A stretch of 64,000 nt of DNA from Kribbella sp. VKM Ac-2568 (GTDB taxonomy: Bacteria; Actinomycetota; Actinomycetes; Propionibacteriales; Kribbellaceae). This document shows, one piece after another, positions 7,448-16,534 of this stretch. Numbering within the stretch: the first letter of the stretch is position 1; the number at the start of each line of letters is the position of its first letter. The notes beneath the pieces are model-generated. The model made no database searches, was not told the DNA's origin, and saw nothing but the letters and a program-made list of their open reading frames with translations. Location: the NCBI RefSeq assembly GCF_004345365.1, contig NZ_SLVF01000003.1, forward strand, positions 1-64,000, in the 5' to 3' direction. Position numbers and translations under genes: made by a program.

Positions 7448-9922
7448 TCAGCCGAGGATCGCGCGTACGTCTCGGGGTCCTGCTGCAGTCAGGGCACGGT
7501 GTACCAGCTCGGCGTCTGCGGCACGGTCGATCTGACGGACGGCCTGCTTCACGACAGCGACGGAGGACGGTGCCACGCTGAGTTCGCGGACGCCGAGTGC
7601 CACCAGTAGTGGAGTCGCCGCTTCGTCGGCCGCCAGCTCGCCGCAGACGGCGACCAGGCAGCGGCCTTCGGCGGCCCGGCAGACAGCGCGGATCAGGTGC
7701 AGCACGCCAGGGTCGAGCGGGTCGCCCAGCGAGGCGACCGACGGGTTTCCCCGCTCGGCGGCCACGGTATACTGGGTGAGGTCGTTGGTGCCGACGCTGA
7801 AGAAGTCGACGTGCGGCGCGAAGGCGTCTGCTTTGAGGGCGGCGGCCGGGACTTCGACCATGATCCCGACTTGCAGTCCCGCCGGCCGGCCGCGGCCAGC
7901 GAGCTGGATCGCAAGGTCGAGGCGATGCCGCGCGTCCGCGAGCTCGTCGACGGTGCTCACCATCGGGAACATCACGCTGACAGGCGTCTCGTAGGCTACC
8001 GCGACGATTGCACGGAGCTGGTCGTCGAGGAGGTCGCGCTGGGCCAGCGCCAGCCGGATGCCACGCATACCCAGGAAGGGATTGGCCTCGGGCGGCTGGG
8101 GTGCGTACGGAAGCGGCTTGTCGCCTCCGATGTCGAGGGTCCGCAGGGTCAGGCGTTCTCCGCCGAGTGCGTCGGCCAGCGACCGGTACACCTCGATCTG
8201 TTCCTCGGTCGTGGGTGGTTGGTGCCGGCCGAGGTACAGGAACTCGGTGCGGACCAGACCGGCGAGTTCGGCACCGTTGTCCGCGGCTGCGCGCGCGTCC
8301 GGGACGGATCCGAGGTTGGCGCCGACGAGGACCTCGACCCCGTCGCGCGTGACGGCCGGCGAGAAGGCTCCCGCCCTCGCCAGCGCGGTCTTCGCCCGTG
8401 CCTGCTGGTCGGCGGCGTCGAGCTCACGAAGCGTCTCCTCGCTGGGGTCGACGAAGACCCGTCCCGTCGTACCGTCAAGGGCAACGGTCGTACCGGGTGG
8501 TACGTCCAGCACAGCTGGTCCGGCAGCGACCACGGTGGGGATGGCGCGGGACCGGGCCAGGATCGCGCTGTGGCTTGTCGGGCTCCCCGCGGCCATGACG
8601 ATGCCCGTCACTCGCGAGGTGTCCAGGTCGGCCACCTGGGCCGGGACCAGGTCATCGACGATCAGCACGCCCTCGCCCTCGATGCGGATCGCCGGCGCGC
8701 CGGTTAGGGCACGCGCTACCTGCTGCCCGACCGCGTGAACGTCGAGGGCGCGGGCCCGCAGATACTCGTCCGAGACGCCCGCGAACTCCGCCTCGACGGA
8801 CGCGATCGCGTCGATCCAGGCGCGCGGTGCCGCCTGGCCTGCCGCGATGCGGGCGCGAACGTCATCGAGGAGATCGGTGTCGTCGATGAGCATGAGGTGG
8901 GCATCGAAGATGGCCGCCTCGCCTTCGCCACCCTCGCGTGCGGCCGCGACCCGGATCCGCTGTATCTCGCGTCGAACCTCGGCGATCGCGGCCCGGACGC
9001 GTCGCCACTCGGTCGGACTGTCGCCAGGGACCTCGTCCGGGATCTCGACGTCGGCTGCCCGCATCGAGACAGCCGGACCGATGGCGATGCCGGGCGAGGC
9101 CGGCATCGGTGTCCCGTGCGCGCGATGTCCGGCGGATCTCTGAGGTGCGGCTGCGCTGGTCGGGTCTTGCTCGTCGAAACGACGATTGGCGAGTGCGAGG
9201 ACGTGATTCAGGGCCTCCTGCGCTTGGCTGCCCGTTGCGGCCACTTCCACCCGATGGCCGCAGAGCGCACCCAGGGTGGCGACCCGGGACAGGCTGGTGG
9301 CGGGAACGGGGCCCGCCCCGGTGTCGAGATTGCGTAGCTCGATCCGGGCGTCGAACAGACGGGACTCCTGGACCAGCCGGGCGGCGGGTCGCGCGTGCAG
9401 GCCGTGCCGGTTGGCGATCTTCACAATCGCCGTGCATGTCGGCGTCTGGTTGCTGGTGTCCGCGGATAGCCCGTTGGCGGCCGAGAGCTCAGCCACGATC
9501 GATAGGCCCGGCGGGGGCGCGGCCACATGTCCCTGCTTGGCGGCCAGCGACCCGACCGCCTCCGCCGCGACCTCCGAGGGGGTCGCGCCGCCCGCCGCGG
9601 CGACGGCAGCCACGACGAGCCCCTCCACGAGCGGGGCCGCGCACAGGACCGCACGCTCCCGGACATCGGGGTCGACCATGTCCAGCGCCATCTCAGCGGA
9701 AAGAACCGCGCTACCGAGGTCCATCAGCACCACGACGCCCGCACCGTCATCGGCCGCCTCGATCGCCTTGACGATCGCGGTCGCGTCGGTCCCGAACGTC
9801 GTCGCGTCCAAGCCGGCGGCCACCGCGATCCGGACCTCGGAGCCGTGCAGCATCTCTGCCGCGAGCGACACCGCAGCCTCGGCCAGGGCCCGGCTGTGGG
9901 ACACGACCACCAGGCCCGTCAC
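7448..9922 (-). CDS. dhaM: Dihydroxyacetone kinase phosphotransfer protein DhaM fused to HPr and PTS Enzyme I
   Basis: 824 residues in three parts. An EIIA-type DhaM domain (about 1-130) has the phosphorylatable His9 in VVVSHS. An HPr domain (about 163-255) has HGLHARPA, His176 being the active site. A complete Enzyme I (about 270-824) has the swivelling-domain motif GSPTSHSAILAR near residue 450 and the PEP-binding end MVEVPAA and FFSVGTNDLTQY. The protein therefore contains the whole relay from phosphoenolpyruvate to the ADP bound on DhaL. It overlaps the end of dhaL by 4 nt (ATGA) and closes the operon that starts at the aquaporin. A stand-alone PTS is not needed for its work; whether the cell has one is not visible here. 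Confidence 0.93.
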   Translation of the reverse strand: MTGLVVVSHSRALAEAAVSLAAEMLHGSEVRIAVAAGLDATTFGTDATAIVKAIEAADDGAGVVVLMDLGSAVLSAEMALDMVDPDVRERAVLCAAPLVEGLVVAAVAAAGGATPSEVAAEAVGSLAAKQGHVAAPPPGLSIVAELSAANGLSADTSNQTPTCTAIVKIANRHGLHARPAARLVQESRLFDARIELRNLDTGAGPVPATSLSRVATLGALCGHRVEVAATGSQAQEALNHVLALANRRFDEQDPTSAAAPQRSAGHRAHGTPMPASPGIAIGPAVSMRAADVEIPDEVPGDSPTEWRRVRAAIAEVRREIQRIRVAAAREGGEGEAAIFDAHLMLIDDTDLLDDVRARIAAGQAAPRAWIDAIASVEAEFAGVSDEYLRARALDVHAVGQQVARALTGAPAIRIEGEGVLIVDDLVPAQVADLDTSRVTGIVMAAGSPTSHSAILARSRAIPTVVAAGPAVLDVPPGTTVALDGTTGRVFVDPSEETLRELDAADQQARAKTALARAGAFSPAVTRDGVEVLVGANLGSVPDARAAADNGAELAGLVRTEFLYLGRHQPPTTEEQIEVYRSLADALGGERLTLRTLDIGGDKPLPYAPQPPEANPFLGMRGIRLALAQRDLLDDQLRAIVAVAYETPVSVMFPMVSTVDELADARHRLDLAIQLAGRGRPAGLQVGIMVEVPAAALKADAFAPHVDFFSVGTNDLTQYTVAAERGNPSVASLGDPLDPGVLHLIRAVCRAAEGRCLVAVCGELAADEAATPLLVALGVRELSVAPSSVAVVKQAVRQIDRAADAELVHRALTAAGPRDVRAILG

Positions 9923-10593
9923 TGCGACACGTCCCCGGACAGCGCCCGTGCCGCGGTGGAGATCAGCAGCGCGACCGACGTTGCGCCCGGGTCCTGGTGT
10001 CCCACGCTGCGCTCGCCGAGGTAGGACGCCCGACCCTTCCGCGCCAGCATCGGGATCGTGGCGTTGCGCCCGGCGTCGGCCGCCGCGGTCGCGAGCGACA
10101 ACGCGTGGCCCAGGTCGTTCCCCGCCGCGACGGCGTGGTCCAACGCGTCGCAGGCGGGCGAGAGTGCGTCGTACATCGTCTTGTCCCCGGCCTGTGCACG
10201 TCCGCGGGCCACGACACCGTCCAGGCCGGCGCGCAGAGCCGCGGCGAACGCCGGCGCGTCGAGCGAGTCGGCGCCGCCCGCACTGCCTGCCATCCGGAGG
10301 AACAGAGAGCCGTACAACGGGCCGCTGGCACCTCCGACCGAGCTCACGAGCGTCATCCCCATCGTCTTCAGTAGGGTTCGCGGCGAGAGTGCGGCGTCAC
10401 CGGCGAGGGCAGATACCGCGGCCGATGTCCCCCGGTCGAGGTTGGCGCCGTGGTCGGCGTCACCGATCGCGGCGTCGAGCCGGGTGAGGAGGTCCCGGTT
10501 GCGGGCGACCTCCGCCGCGAACAGGCTCAGCCAGGATCGGATCGCCTCGGCGTCGACCACCGCGCGCACCTCTGGTACCGGCGGCGCGCTCAC
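9919..10593 (-). CDS. dhaL: Dihydroxyacetone kinase subunit DhaL (ADP-binding)
   Basis: 224 residues from GTG 10593, which overlaps the dhaK stop by 4 nt; the frame is open farther upstream, but that would run deep into dhaK. The family's ADP/Mg-binding motif [15 protein letters not shown] is present, as are [12 protein letters not shown] and GDKTMYDAL. DhaL carries a permanently bound ADP that is rephosphorylated by DhaM and passes the phosphate to dihydroxyacetone held by DhaK. Length and motif order match the family. Confidence 0.92.
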   Translation of the reverse strand: MSAPPVPEVRAVVDAEAIRSWLSLFAAEVARNRDLLTRLDAAIGDADHGANLDRGTSAAVSALAGDAALSPRTLLKTMGMTLVSSVGGASGPLYGSLFLRMAGSAGGADSLDAPAFAAALRAGLDGVVARGRAQAGDKTMYDALSPACDALDHAVAAGNDLGHALSLATAAADAGRNATIPMLARKGRASYLGERSVGHQDPGATSVALLISTAARALSGDVSQ

Positions 10594-11588
10594 AGGCCCC
10601 ACCGCAGGGCCGGAGTCCGCACCGGGGCGTCCCACAGCCGCAGCATCTCGTCGTCGAGCTTGAGAAGTGTGACCGAGCAACCGGCCATGTCCAGGCTGGT
10701 GATGTAGCTCCCGACGAGCGACCGGGTCACCGTAACTCCTGCCTTCGCCAGCAGCCGGTCGACCTCGTGGTACATCAGGTAGAGCTCGATCAGCGGCGTG
10801 CCACCCATGCCGTTGACGAAGGCAAGGACGCCGTCGCCGGAGAACTCGAGGTCGTCCAGGATCGGATCGACGAGCATCCGGGCCATCTCGGCCGCGGGCG
10901 CGAGCGGCACGCGTGTCCGGCCGGGTTCTCCATGGATCCCGATGCCGACCTCGATCTGGTCGTCCGGCAGATCGAAGGTGGGTTTCCCTGCCGCGGGCAC
11001 CGTGCAGGACGTCAGAGCCAGGCCCATGCTCCGGCCGGCGGCGTTCACCCGCCGGGCAACGGCGGCGACGTCGGACAGGCTCCGCTCCGCCTCCGCGGCC
11101 GCACCCGCGATCTTCTCGACCAGGACGGTTACGCCGACGCCGCGGCGACCCACGGTGTACAGGCTGTCCTGTACCGCGACGTCGTCATCGGTCACCACGG
11201 CCACGACCTCGGCGCCACCGGTCGCGCCGGCCATCTCGGCGGCCATCTCGAAGTTCATCACGTCGCCGGTGTAGTTCTTCACGATGTGCAGCACGCCGGC
11301 TCCACCGTCAACACCGTTCGTCGCGGCCGTGATCTGGTCGGGGACCGGCGAGGTGAAGACCTCGCCGCAGGCGGCGGCGTCGAGCATCCCGTGACCGACG
11401 AAGCCTCCGTGCAGGGGCTCGTGCCCGGAACCACCTCCGGAGACAAGGCCGACCTTTCCCGGCCGCGGCGCATCGCCACGGAAGATCACCTTGTGCTCGT
11501 GGTCGACCCGCAGTTCCGGATGGGCGGCGTCGACACCGAGCAGTGACTCGGACAGGACGTTGGCTGGGTCATTGATGAGTTTCTTCAC
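10590..11588 (-). CDS. dhaK: Dihydroxyacetone kinase subunit DhaK (substrate-binding)
   Basis: 332 residues from GTG 11588 ([11 protein letters not shown]), the standard DhaK N-terminus; the open frame upstream to 11711 is noise. [13 protein letters not shown] contains the histidine that binds dihydroxyacetone covalently. [13 protein letters not shown] and the C-terminal [13 protein letters not shown] are also typical. It forms the substrate half of the PEP-dependent kinase making dihydroxyacetone phosphate. It is the second gene of the operon, 46 nt after the aquaporin gene, which probably imports glycerol or dihydroxyacetone. Confidence 0.93.
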   Translation of the reverse strand: MKKLINDPANVLSESLLGVDAAHPELRVDHEHKVIFRGDAPRPGKVGLVSGGGSGHEPLHGGFVGHGMLDAAACGEVFTSPVPDQITAATNGVDGGAGVLHIVKNYTGDVMNFEMAAEMAGATGGAEVVAVVTDDDVAVQDSLYTVGRRGVGVTVLVEKIAGAAAEAERSLSDVAAVARRVNAAGRSMGLALTSCTVPAAGKPTFDLPDDQIEVGIGIHGEPGRTRVPLAPAAEMARMLVDPILDDLEFSGDGVLAFVNGMGGTPLIELYLMYHEVDRLLAKAGVTVTRSLVGSYITSLDMAGCSVTLLKLDDEMLRLWDAPVRTPALRWGL

Positions 11589-11634
11589 GGGACTGGCTCC
11601 TCGTGCTGGTCGAGCTTCGGGTGGAGGTGGGAGG

Positions 11635-12411
11635 TCAGGCGCGACTGGTGGGCTCGGCCAGCCGGGGCGCCGGTGCCGTGCTGTCGGGGGACTCGACGAC
11701 CTCGTCGACACCCTTGACGAGGGCTTGGTAGAGCAGTGCTGCCAGCGCTCCGGCGAGGAGTTCGGCGACGACGTAGACCGGCAGTTGCTCCCACTTCACC
11801 GTGCCTCCCGCCAGTTGCAGGACGAACATCGGGCCGAAGGTGCGAGCCGGGTTGATGGAGGCGCCCGTGGCCGGGGCGACCGGGATGATGGCCGCGAAGA
11901 CCACCAGGCCGATGGCCACGCCCGCGAACCCGGCCGGCGCCTTTCGGTGGATCACGCCGAGCACGGTGAACACGAGGATGAACGTCCCGACGAACTCCGC
12001 GGCGAACGCCTGCGGCACACCGACCGTGTCGGCGTACGACGCGACGCCGAGGCCCACGTCGCTCGCTTTGTCACCGAGTACAGCGATGATGGCCGCGGCT
12101 CCGATCGTCGCGCCGACGACCTGCGCGCCGAGGTAGGCGGGCACCTGCCTCCACGGGAACTTCCTCGTCACGGCGAGGCCCAGCGTGACGGCGGGGTTGA
12201 TGTGGTTGCCGCTGACGTGACCCAACGCGTAGACGGTCGCCACGACGATGGTCCCGAACGCGAGCGAGATCATCCCGAGGTCGGCCATGGTGAACGGGGC
12301 GTCGCCGTTGACGATGAGGGTCGCAGGAACCGACCCGACGCCGATGAAGACGAGAAACGCGGTTCCGATGACCTCGGAGGCGATCTTCTGGGGAGTGGAC
12401 GGTTCGCTCAT
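11635..12411 (-). CDS. Aquaporin / glycerol facilitator (MIP family)
   Basis: 258 residues from ATG 12411, preceded by GGAGATGCC. Six hydrophobic segments and the two half-helix signatures NHINPAVT and [11 protein letters not shown] identify the major intrinsic protein family. It is the first gene of the leftward dhaKLM operon, so glycerol or dihydroxyacetone is the likely solute. The pore selectivity residues were not resolved, so water or another small solute remains possible. Expression is probably controlled by the divergent IclR-type gene through the palindrome at 12463-12481. Confidence 0.85.
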   Translation of the reverse strand: MSEPSTPQKIASEVIGTAFLVFIGVGSVPATLIVNGDAPFTMADLGMISLAFGTIVVATVYALGHVSGNHINPAVTLGLAVTRKFPWRQVPAYLGAQVVGATIGAAAIIAVLGDKASDVGLGVASYADTVGVPQAFAAEFVGTFILVFTVLGVIHRKAPAGFAGVAIGLVVFAAIIPVAPATGASINPARTFGPMFVLQLAGGTVKWEQLPVYVVAELLAGALAALLYQALVKGVDEVVESPDSTAPAPRLAEPTSRA

Positions 12412-12462
12412 GGCATCTCCTCCACCGAGCGCCCCGGCGGGCCTCGGCATGTTTTGGAATAC

Positions 12463-12481
12463 CATTCGATAATGTCGAATG
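12463..12481. promoter_or_regulatory. Inverted repeat between the aquaporin/dha operon and the iclR-type gene, likely operator
   Basis: CATTCGA-TAATG-TCGAATG is a perfect 7-bp inverted repeat with a 5-nt spacer in an AT-rich patch. It lies 52 nt upstream of the aquaporin start and 66 nt upstream of the regulator start. The position suits a site where the IclR-family protein controls both divergent units. Confidence 0.6.
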
Positions 12482-12546
12482 ATGGTCGAAGGTACGCTTC
12501 TGTTTCACACCGCGCAATACCTTGCGCCGACCCGATCTGAGCCCGC

Positions 12547-13371
12547 TTGGAGAGTGACGAGTTGATCCAGTCCGTCGACCGTGCGCTGCGCATCCTCACC
12601 GTGCTCCAGGGCGGTCACCGGCTCAGCCTCGGCGAGATCGCTCAGCGCCTCGACCTTCCACCGTCCACCGTCCACGGCATCGTGCGCACTCTTCTCGTCC
12701 ACCGCATGATCGTGCAGGAGCACGACTCGGGTCAGTACCGCCTCGGCCCGGCCGTGCTCACCCTGGGCAACGTCTACCTCGACACACTCGAGCTGCGGTC
12801 TCGCGTCGCGCCCTGGGCCGAGGATCTCGCCCGCCGCTCTGGTCTCGCCGTGCGCACCGCCGTGGCCATGGCCGAGGACGTCGTGGTGGTGCACCACGAG
12901 CCCCGACCTGACGGTTCGCGCCAGATGCCTGAGGTCGGCATCGTGATTCCTGCCCATGCGTCCGCGCTGGGCAAGGCGATCCTCGCCTTCGACGAGGAGG
13001 CCGCGGAAGGGCTCCTCGACGGAGGAGTCCTCGGCAGCATGACCGGCGAGACGATGACCGATGCCCGCGCGCTCCGCAAGCAGCTCGACCAGGTTCGCGT
13101 GACCGGCATCGCCGAGGAGGTCGAGGAGGCCGTGCTCGGGGAGTGCGGCCTCGCGGCCGTTCTCAGCGACAGGCTCGGGGGCGCGGTGGGTGCGATGGGC
13201 CTTGTCGCCCCGACCAGCGACTGGCCAGTCGCGGCCAGCGTCGTCGCCAGCCTGCGGACTGCCGCACGGTCGGTCTCGCGGGAGCTCGGTGCCACGTCCT
13301 GGCCGCCGGTCGGCCACGCGCCCCGGGCCTCGGAGATGGGTACCCGGCGCCGGCGTCCGCGGCCGGCCTGA
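12547..13371 (+). CDS. IclR-family transcriptional regulator
   Basis: 274 residues from TTG 12547 (or TTG 12562). A winged helix-turn-helix domain occupies about residues 6-75 (SVDRALRILTVL, LSLGEIAQRLDLPPSTVHG). The IclR effector domain follows to about residue 250, with the usual PAHASALGKAILA block. The last 30 residues are Arg-rich. It is transcribed away from the aquaporin-dhaKLM operon, so it most likely represses that operon in the absence of a glycerol-derived ligand; the ligand is inferred. Confidence 0.85.
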   Translation: MESDELIQSVDRALRILTVLQGGHRLSLGEIAQRLDLPPSTVHGIVRTLLVHRMIVQEHDSGQYRLGPAVLTLGNVYLDTLELRSRVAPWAEDLARRSGLAVRTAVAMAEDVVVVHHEPRPDGSRQMPEVGIVIPAHASALGKAILAFDEEAAEGLLDGGVLGSMTGETMTDARALRKQLDQVRVTGIAEEVEEAVLGECGLAAVLSDRLGGAVGAMGLVAPTSDWPVAASVVASLRTAARSVSRELGATSWPPVGHAPRASEMGTRRRRPRPA

Positions 13372-13414
13372 CGCGGCCCGGTCCGCGTGGCTCGCGGGGG
13401 TGCACGATGAAGTC

Positions 13415-13725
13415 ATGCAGGACACCGCCGGTGTCACTCGCGCCGGCAGTCGGGGCCGGTCGGGGCGGATCCACTCGCTCGGCGACTGGCTGCTGGTCGC
13501 GGCGGTGGCCTTTTTCCACCTGCTCAACCCGCGGATCGGTCCCGGCGAGCCGTAGCAGCGGACGTCGATCCTGCTGGGCGCGGTCTGGCTTGGTCTCGTG
13601 CTCGTTCAAAGTGTGCCGTTGCTTTTTGGCGACGAAGGCGTCCGGCGGTGGTGCTCGTGGTGGTTTCGGCCGCCTGGGTCGTTGCCTAGGTGGTGTTCGG
13701 GCCGTCGGCACCGTTGCGATCATCT
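13415..13725 (+). pseudogene. Fragment of a sensor-kinase-like membrane domain
   Basis: From ATG 13415 the frame gives GDWLLVAAVAFFHLLNPRIG, a stop, then LLGAVWLGLVLVQSVPLLFG and, after a frame change near 13648, VVLVVVSAAWVVA, a stop and VVFGPSAPL. The layout of successive hydrophobic helices after a DWLL start resembles the N-terminal membrane part of actinobacterial histidine kinases. Kinase domains are absent. Two stops and a frame change mark it as a relic. It follows the IclR gene and meets another relic head-on. Confidence 0.45.
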
Positions 13726-14085
13726 AACCCAGCTGACGAATGTCGGACGTTCCCTTGAACTCAAGGCGAACCTTCCCCAGACCGCTGAACCACAGGTCCA
13801 GCTCGGCGTCCCGGTCGAAGCTGCCGGCCGTTTCGACCGAGAACGCCTGAATCTTGCAATCGGCAGTGAGGTGAAGTCCCGCTTCTTGCCAGTGATCCCC
13901 TGCACGTTGCCCGCAATCACGCGCTTGTCGGTGAAGACCACGAAGTCCCGCACCGCCTTGAAACAGGACACGAGCTGCTCCCCGGGAATCAGCAGTGGCG
14001 CCACCATCGGACCGAGTTCGCCAGGTTTGGCGGGATTGAGCTTGAAGACGGAGCCGTTCGCGAAGTCGATCGCCGCACCAAGTAA
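13724..14085 (-). pseudogene. Bacterial PH-domain (DUF1696-type) protein, frameshifted
   Basis: Leftward reading gives FKLNPAKPGELGPMVAP, LLIPGEQLVSCFKAVRDFVV and FTDKRVIAGNVQGITGKKRD. After a frame change near 13868 it continues KIQAFSVETAGSF, ELDLWFSGLGKVRLEFKG and SDIRQLG. These blocks follow the order of bacterial PH-domain proteins of about 125 residues. The normal start is missing, with a TAG at 14086-14088, and the two halves are in different frames. It is probably non-functional. Confidence 0.65.
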
Positions 14086-14289
14086 CTACACCCTGCACGT
14101 CGCGCGGCCGCGGCGCGCTTCATGAGTCGACCTGCTTCCCTGCCTGCCAGTCGCTCTCGGCTGGTCTGTTGCCAGCGGCGCACTCAGCAACATCCTTGAG
14201 CGACTGCGTTCGAAGCGAGAGTATTCACGGGACAAAGTGATGCGGACGGAGCAGTGCCAGCGTGGCGGCTGCGGGGCCCGCCGACCGCC

Positions 14290-14463
14290 GCGTGACACGG
14301 TTCGTGACGCGAACTGGAGTCAACTGGCGCTGGACAAGGTGGCCAGCGGGGTCGCTGGCGATACTAGTGACACCGTGAGGGGGCAGATGACACGCCGACG
14401 CGCAGCCTTTTGATCCGCGGGTTGTCGGTTCGAGTCCGACGGGGCCTACGGTGAAGAAGTGGC
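14290..14463 (+). repeat. Direct repeat copy B with tRNA-Lys 3' half (att-like)
   Basis: This is the counterpart of 6844-7018: same length, same order, with the CTTTTGA loop and the same GTCGGTTCGAGTCCGAC T-arm. The anticodon loop differs by one base from copy A. The repeat runs directly into the integrase remnant, whose start codon GTGAAGAAGTGGCTC is part of the shared tail. Together the two copies bracket a 7.3-kb segment holding the dha operon. Confidence 0.7.
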
Positions 14464-14851
14464 TCATAACGCGGTCGAACGGTCGCAAGAAGCGCGACCT
14501 GGGGAGCATCGACGAGCTACCCAGCGGCGCCTTCAGAGTGCGCGTATACGCAGGCATCGACCTCGTCGCCAAACGTCGACACGACCTGACAGAGACGATC
14601 CCGGTCGGCCCTGACGCCGAGAAGCTGGCCAAGCAAGCAAAGGTCAACCTGCTCAACCAGCTGTACGAGCGGCGCACCCCCGGACGAAGGCCACGGCCAA
14701 CCAGCTGCTCGATCGCTACCTCGGTGCAGCAGACCTCGAGTTCAACACGCTCCGCCGGGCAGTCCGATGGAAATGGGTCACGACAAACCCCGTCGCCGAC
14801 GCCGAACCACCAGCCGCCCCGAAGGGCACCCCCGACGCGTGCGCGAGCTGA
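14451..14851 (+). pseudogene. Tyrosine recombinase (integrase) remnant
   Basis: The N-terminal arm-binding domain is clear: RDLGSIDELPSGAFRVRVYA, then RRHDLTETIPVGPDAEK and LLNQLYERRTP. The frame then shifts near 14685 to TKATANQLLDRYLGAADLEF, followed directly by RRAVRWKWVTTNPVADAEPP. The latter normally lies about 100 residues later, so the middle is deleted. A stop at 14849 removes the entire catalytic domain with the Arg-His-Arg-Tyr residues. This was the integrase of an element inserted at the tRNA half directly upstream; it is dead. Confidence 0.85.
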
Positions 14852-14955
14852 AGCCGTCGATGGACGACGGGCGTGCCGGACCACGCCGTGCCAATCTCGT
14901 GCCGCCTTCTCGCACGTGCCGGTTGGTTCGGAAGTTCCGCGTACCGAGCCGGAGG

Positions 14956-15303
14956 CTAAAGCCAGATGTACTCCTCGGCGACGGCGCCGTCGCGCCATTT
15001 CGCTATGGTCACCATCCGGCCCCCGCCTTCGAACTCGCCGACCACGCAGGTCCACTCTCCGGAGCCGAAGCTGATCGGGTGGGAGGCGACCTGGATCGGC
15101 GTGCCACCGGTGGACTCGACCAGCGCCTCCATAGCCGCAATGTGCTCCTGGATACCACGGGTGGGCGGTTGCCCTTTGACTTCCACAAGCACGTCGTCGG
15201 TGTGGCAGCGGGCGAACACGCCATGCCAGTCGGCTCGGTTCCATCCGTTGAAGTCGAGTTCATTCATGCCCTGGAGGTTGCTGGTTACCTCGTCGTCCGC
15301 CAT
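14956..15303 (-). CDS. SnoaL-like / NTF2-fold small protein
   Basis: 115 residues from ATG 15303, with GGAAGGAGGCC just upstream. The pattern of an N-terminal helix (NELDFNGWNRADW), FARCHTDDVLVEVKG, GIQEHIAAMEALVEST and a C-terminal strand VTIAKWRDGAVAEEYIWL fits the SnoaL-like polyketide cyclase/ester cyclase group of the NTF2 fold. Many members have no known activity. It stands alone between the integrase relic and an oxidoreductase on the other strand. Confidence 0.75.
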   Translation of the reverse strand: MADDEVTSNLQGMNELDFNGWNRADWHGVFARCHTDDVLVEVKGQPPTRGIQEHIAAMEALVESTGGTPIQVASHPISFGSGEWTCVVGEFEGGGRMVTIAKWRDGAVAEEYIWL

Positions 15304-15428
15304 GGCCGAGGCCTCCTTCCGAGACCAGTCGCATCACCTGTATTTCACCGTATGCGGAACTGACCGTGTCGGTCGAGCGTCCGCGCTTGCTACGTTGCCG
15401 CCATGACCAGGTGGGCCGCGGGGCGGGC

Positions 15429-16385
15429 GTGAAGGCGGTCGTCTACGACCGGTACGGGTCCCCCGATGTGCTGCAGGTCGAGGGCGTCCCGGTACCCTCG
15501 CCCGCCGCCGGCCAGGTGCGGGTGAAGATCGCCGCGACCTCGGTCAACCTCAGCGACTGGGAGTGCCTGCGCGGCTCGCCCGCGTACGCGCGGATCGGCG
15601 GGCTGCGTGTCCCGGCTCGCCGGACGCTCGGATCGGACATCGCCGGCCTGGTCGACGACGTCGGGGAAAGGGTGACCCGGTTCCGACCCGGAGACGAGGT
15701 GTACGGCGACAACCTCAGGCTGATGGGTGGCTTCGCGGAGTACGCGCTCGCGCCGGAGTCCGCGCTCGCCCACAAGCCGGCCCAGCTCACGTTCGCTGAG
15801 GCGTCGACGATCCCGCAGGCGGGCGCTATCGCCCTGCAGGGCACGGATAGGGCCGCGCCGGGTCGCCGGGTGCTGATCAACGGCGCCGGCGGAGGGTCGG
15901 GCTCGTTCGCGATCCAGCTCGCCAAGCGGCTCGGTGCCCACGTCACCGGTGTCGACAACGCCGCCAAGCTGGACTTCATGCGGTCGGTCGGCGCGGACGA
16001 GGTGATCGACTACCGCGGGGACGACTTCACCCGAGCCGCGCAGCCGTACGACCTGATCCTCGACCTGGTCGCGCATCGTTCGGTGTTCGCCTACCGGCGT
16101 GCGCTGGCGCCCGGCGGCACCTATCGATGCGTAGGCGGGTCGGTACCCACGCTGCTACGCGTGCTCACCCTCGGCTGGCTGGTTGGGCGGCTCACCAGTC
16201 GCGCAATCGGGATCCTCGCCGTCAAGGAGGGTCCGGCCCATTTCGAGCCGCTGGCCGCCCTCTGCGTCACCGGGGAAATAGGGATCCATATCCACCGCAC
16301 CTTCACGCTCGAGGAGGTTCCCGCAGCGCTTGCTCACGTCGGCGAGGGACGCGCCCTCGGCAAAGTGGTTGTCGACCTCTCCTGA
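15429..16385 (+). CDS. Zinc-independent medium-chain dehydrogenase (quinone-oxidoreductase-like)
   Basis: 318 residues from GTG 15429 (VKAVVYDRYGSPDVLQVEG), the usual N-terminus of the family. A GroES-like domain with VNLSDWECLRG comes first. A Rossmann NAD(P)H-binding domain follows, with NGAGGGSGSFAIQLAKRLGA and the sequence GVDNAAKLDFMRSVGADEVI. The structural and catalytic zinc ligands of alcohol dehydrogenases are absent. It probably reduces an enone or quinone with NAD(P)H; the substrate is unknown. It is a single gene with no obvious partner. Confidence 0.85.
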   Translation: MKAVVYDRYGSPDVLQVEGVPVPSPAAGQVRVKIAATSVNLSDWECLRGSPAYARIGGLRVPARRTLGSDIAGLVDDVGERVTRFRPGDEVYGDNLRLMGGFAEYALAPESALAHKPAQLTFAEASTIPQAGAIALQGTDRAAPGRRVLINGAGGGSGSFAIQLAKRLGAHVTGVDNAAKLDFMRSVGADEVIDYRGDDFTRAAQPYDLILDLVAHRSVFAYRRALAPGGTYRCVGGSVPTLLRVLTLGWLVGRLTSRAIGILAVKEGPAHFEPLAALCVTGEIGIHIHRTFTLEEVPAALAHVGEGRALGKVVVDLS

Positions 16386-16534
16386 CGCAATTCGAACGCG
16401 TCCGTGCCCCGACGCCTTGCCCGCACCCCCGCTCATCGGCATGATCGCGATTCACTGTCAGCGGCTAGATCCGTGTGTTCTCACCGGTGAATCCAACTCG
16501 CAGCTCTGCGGCGAGCTGGCCAGCTCGCCGCGGT

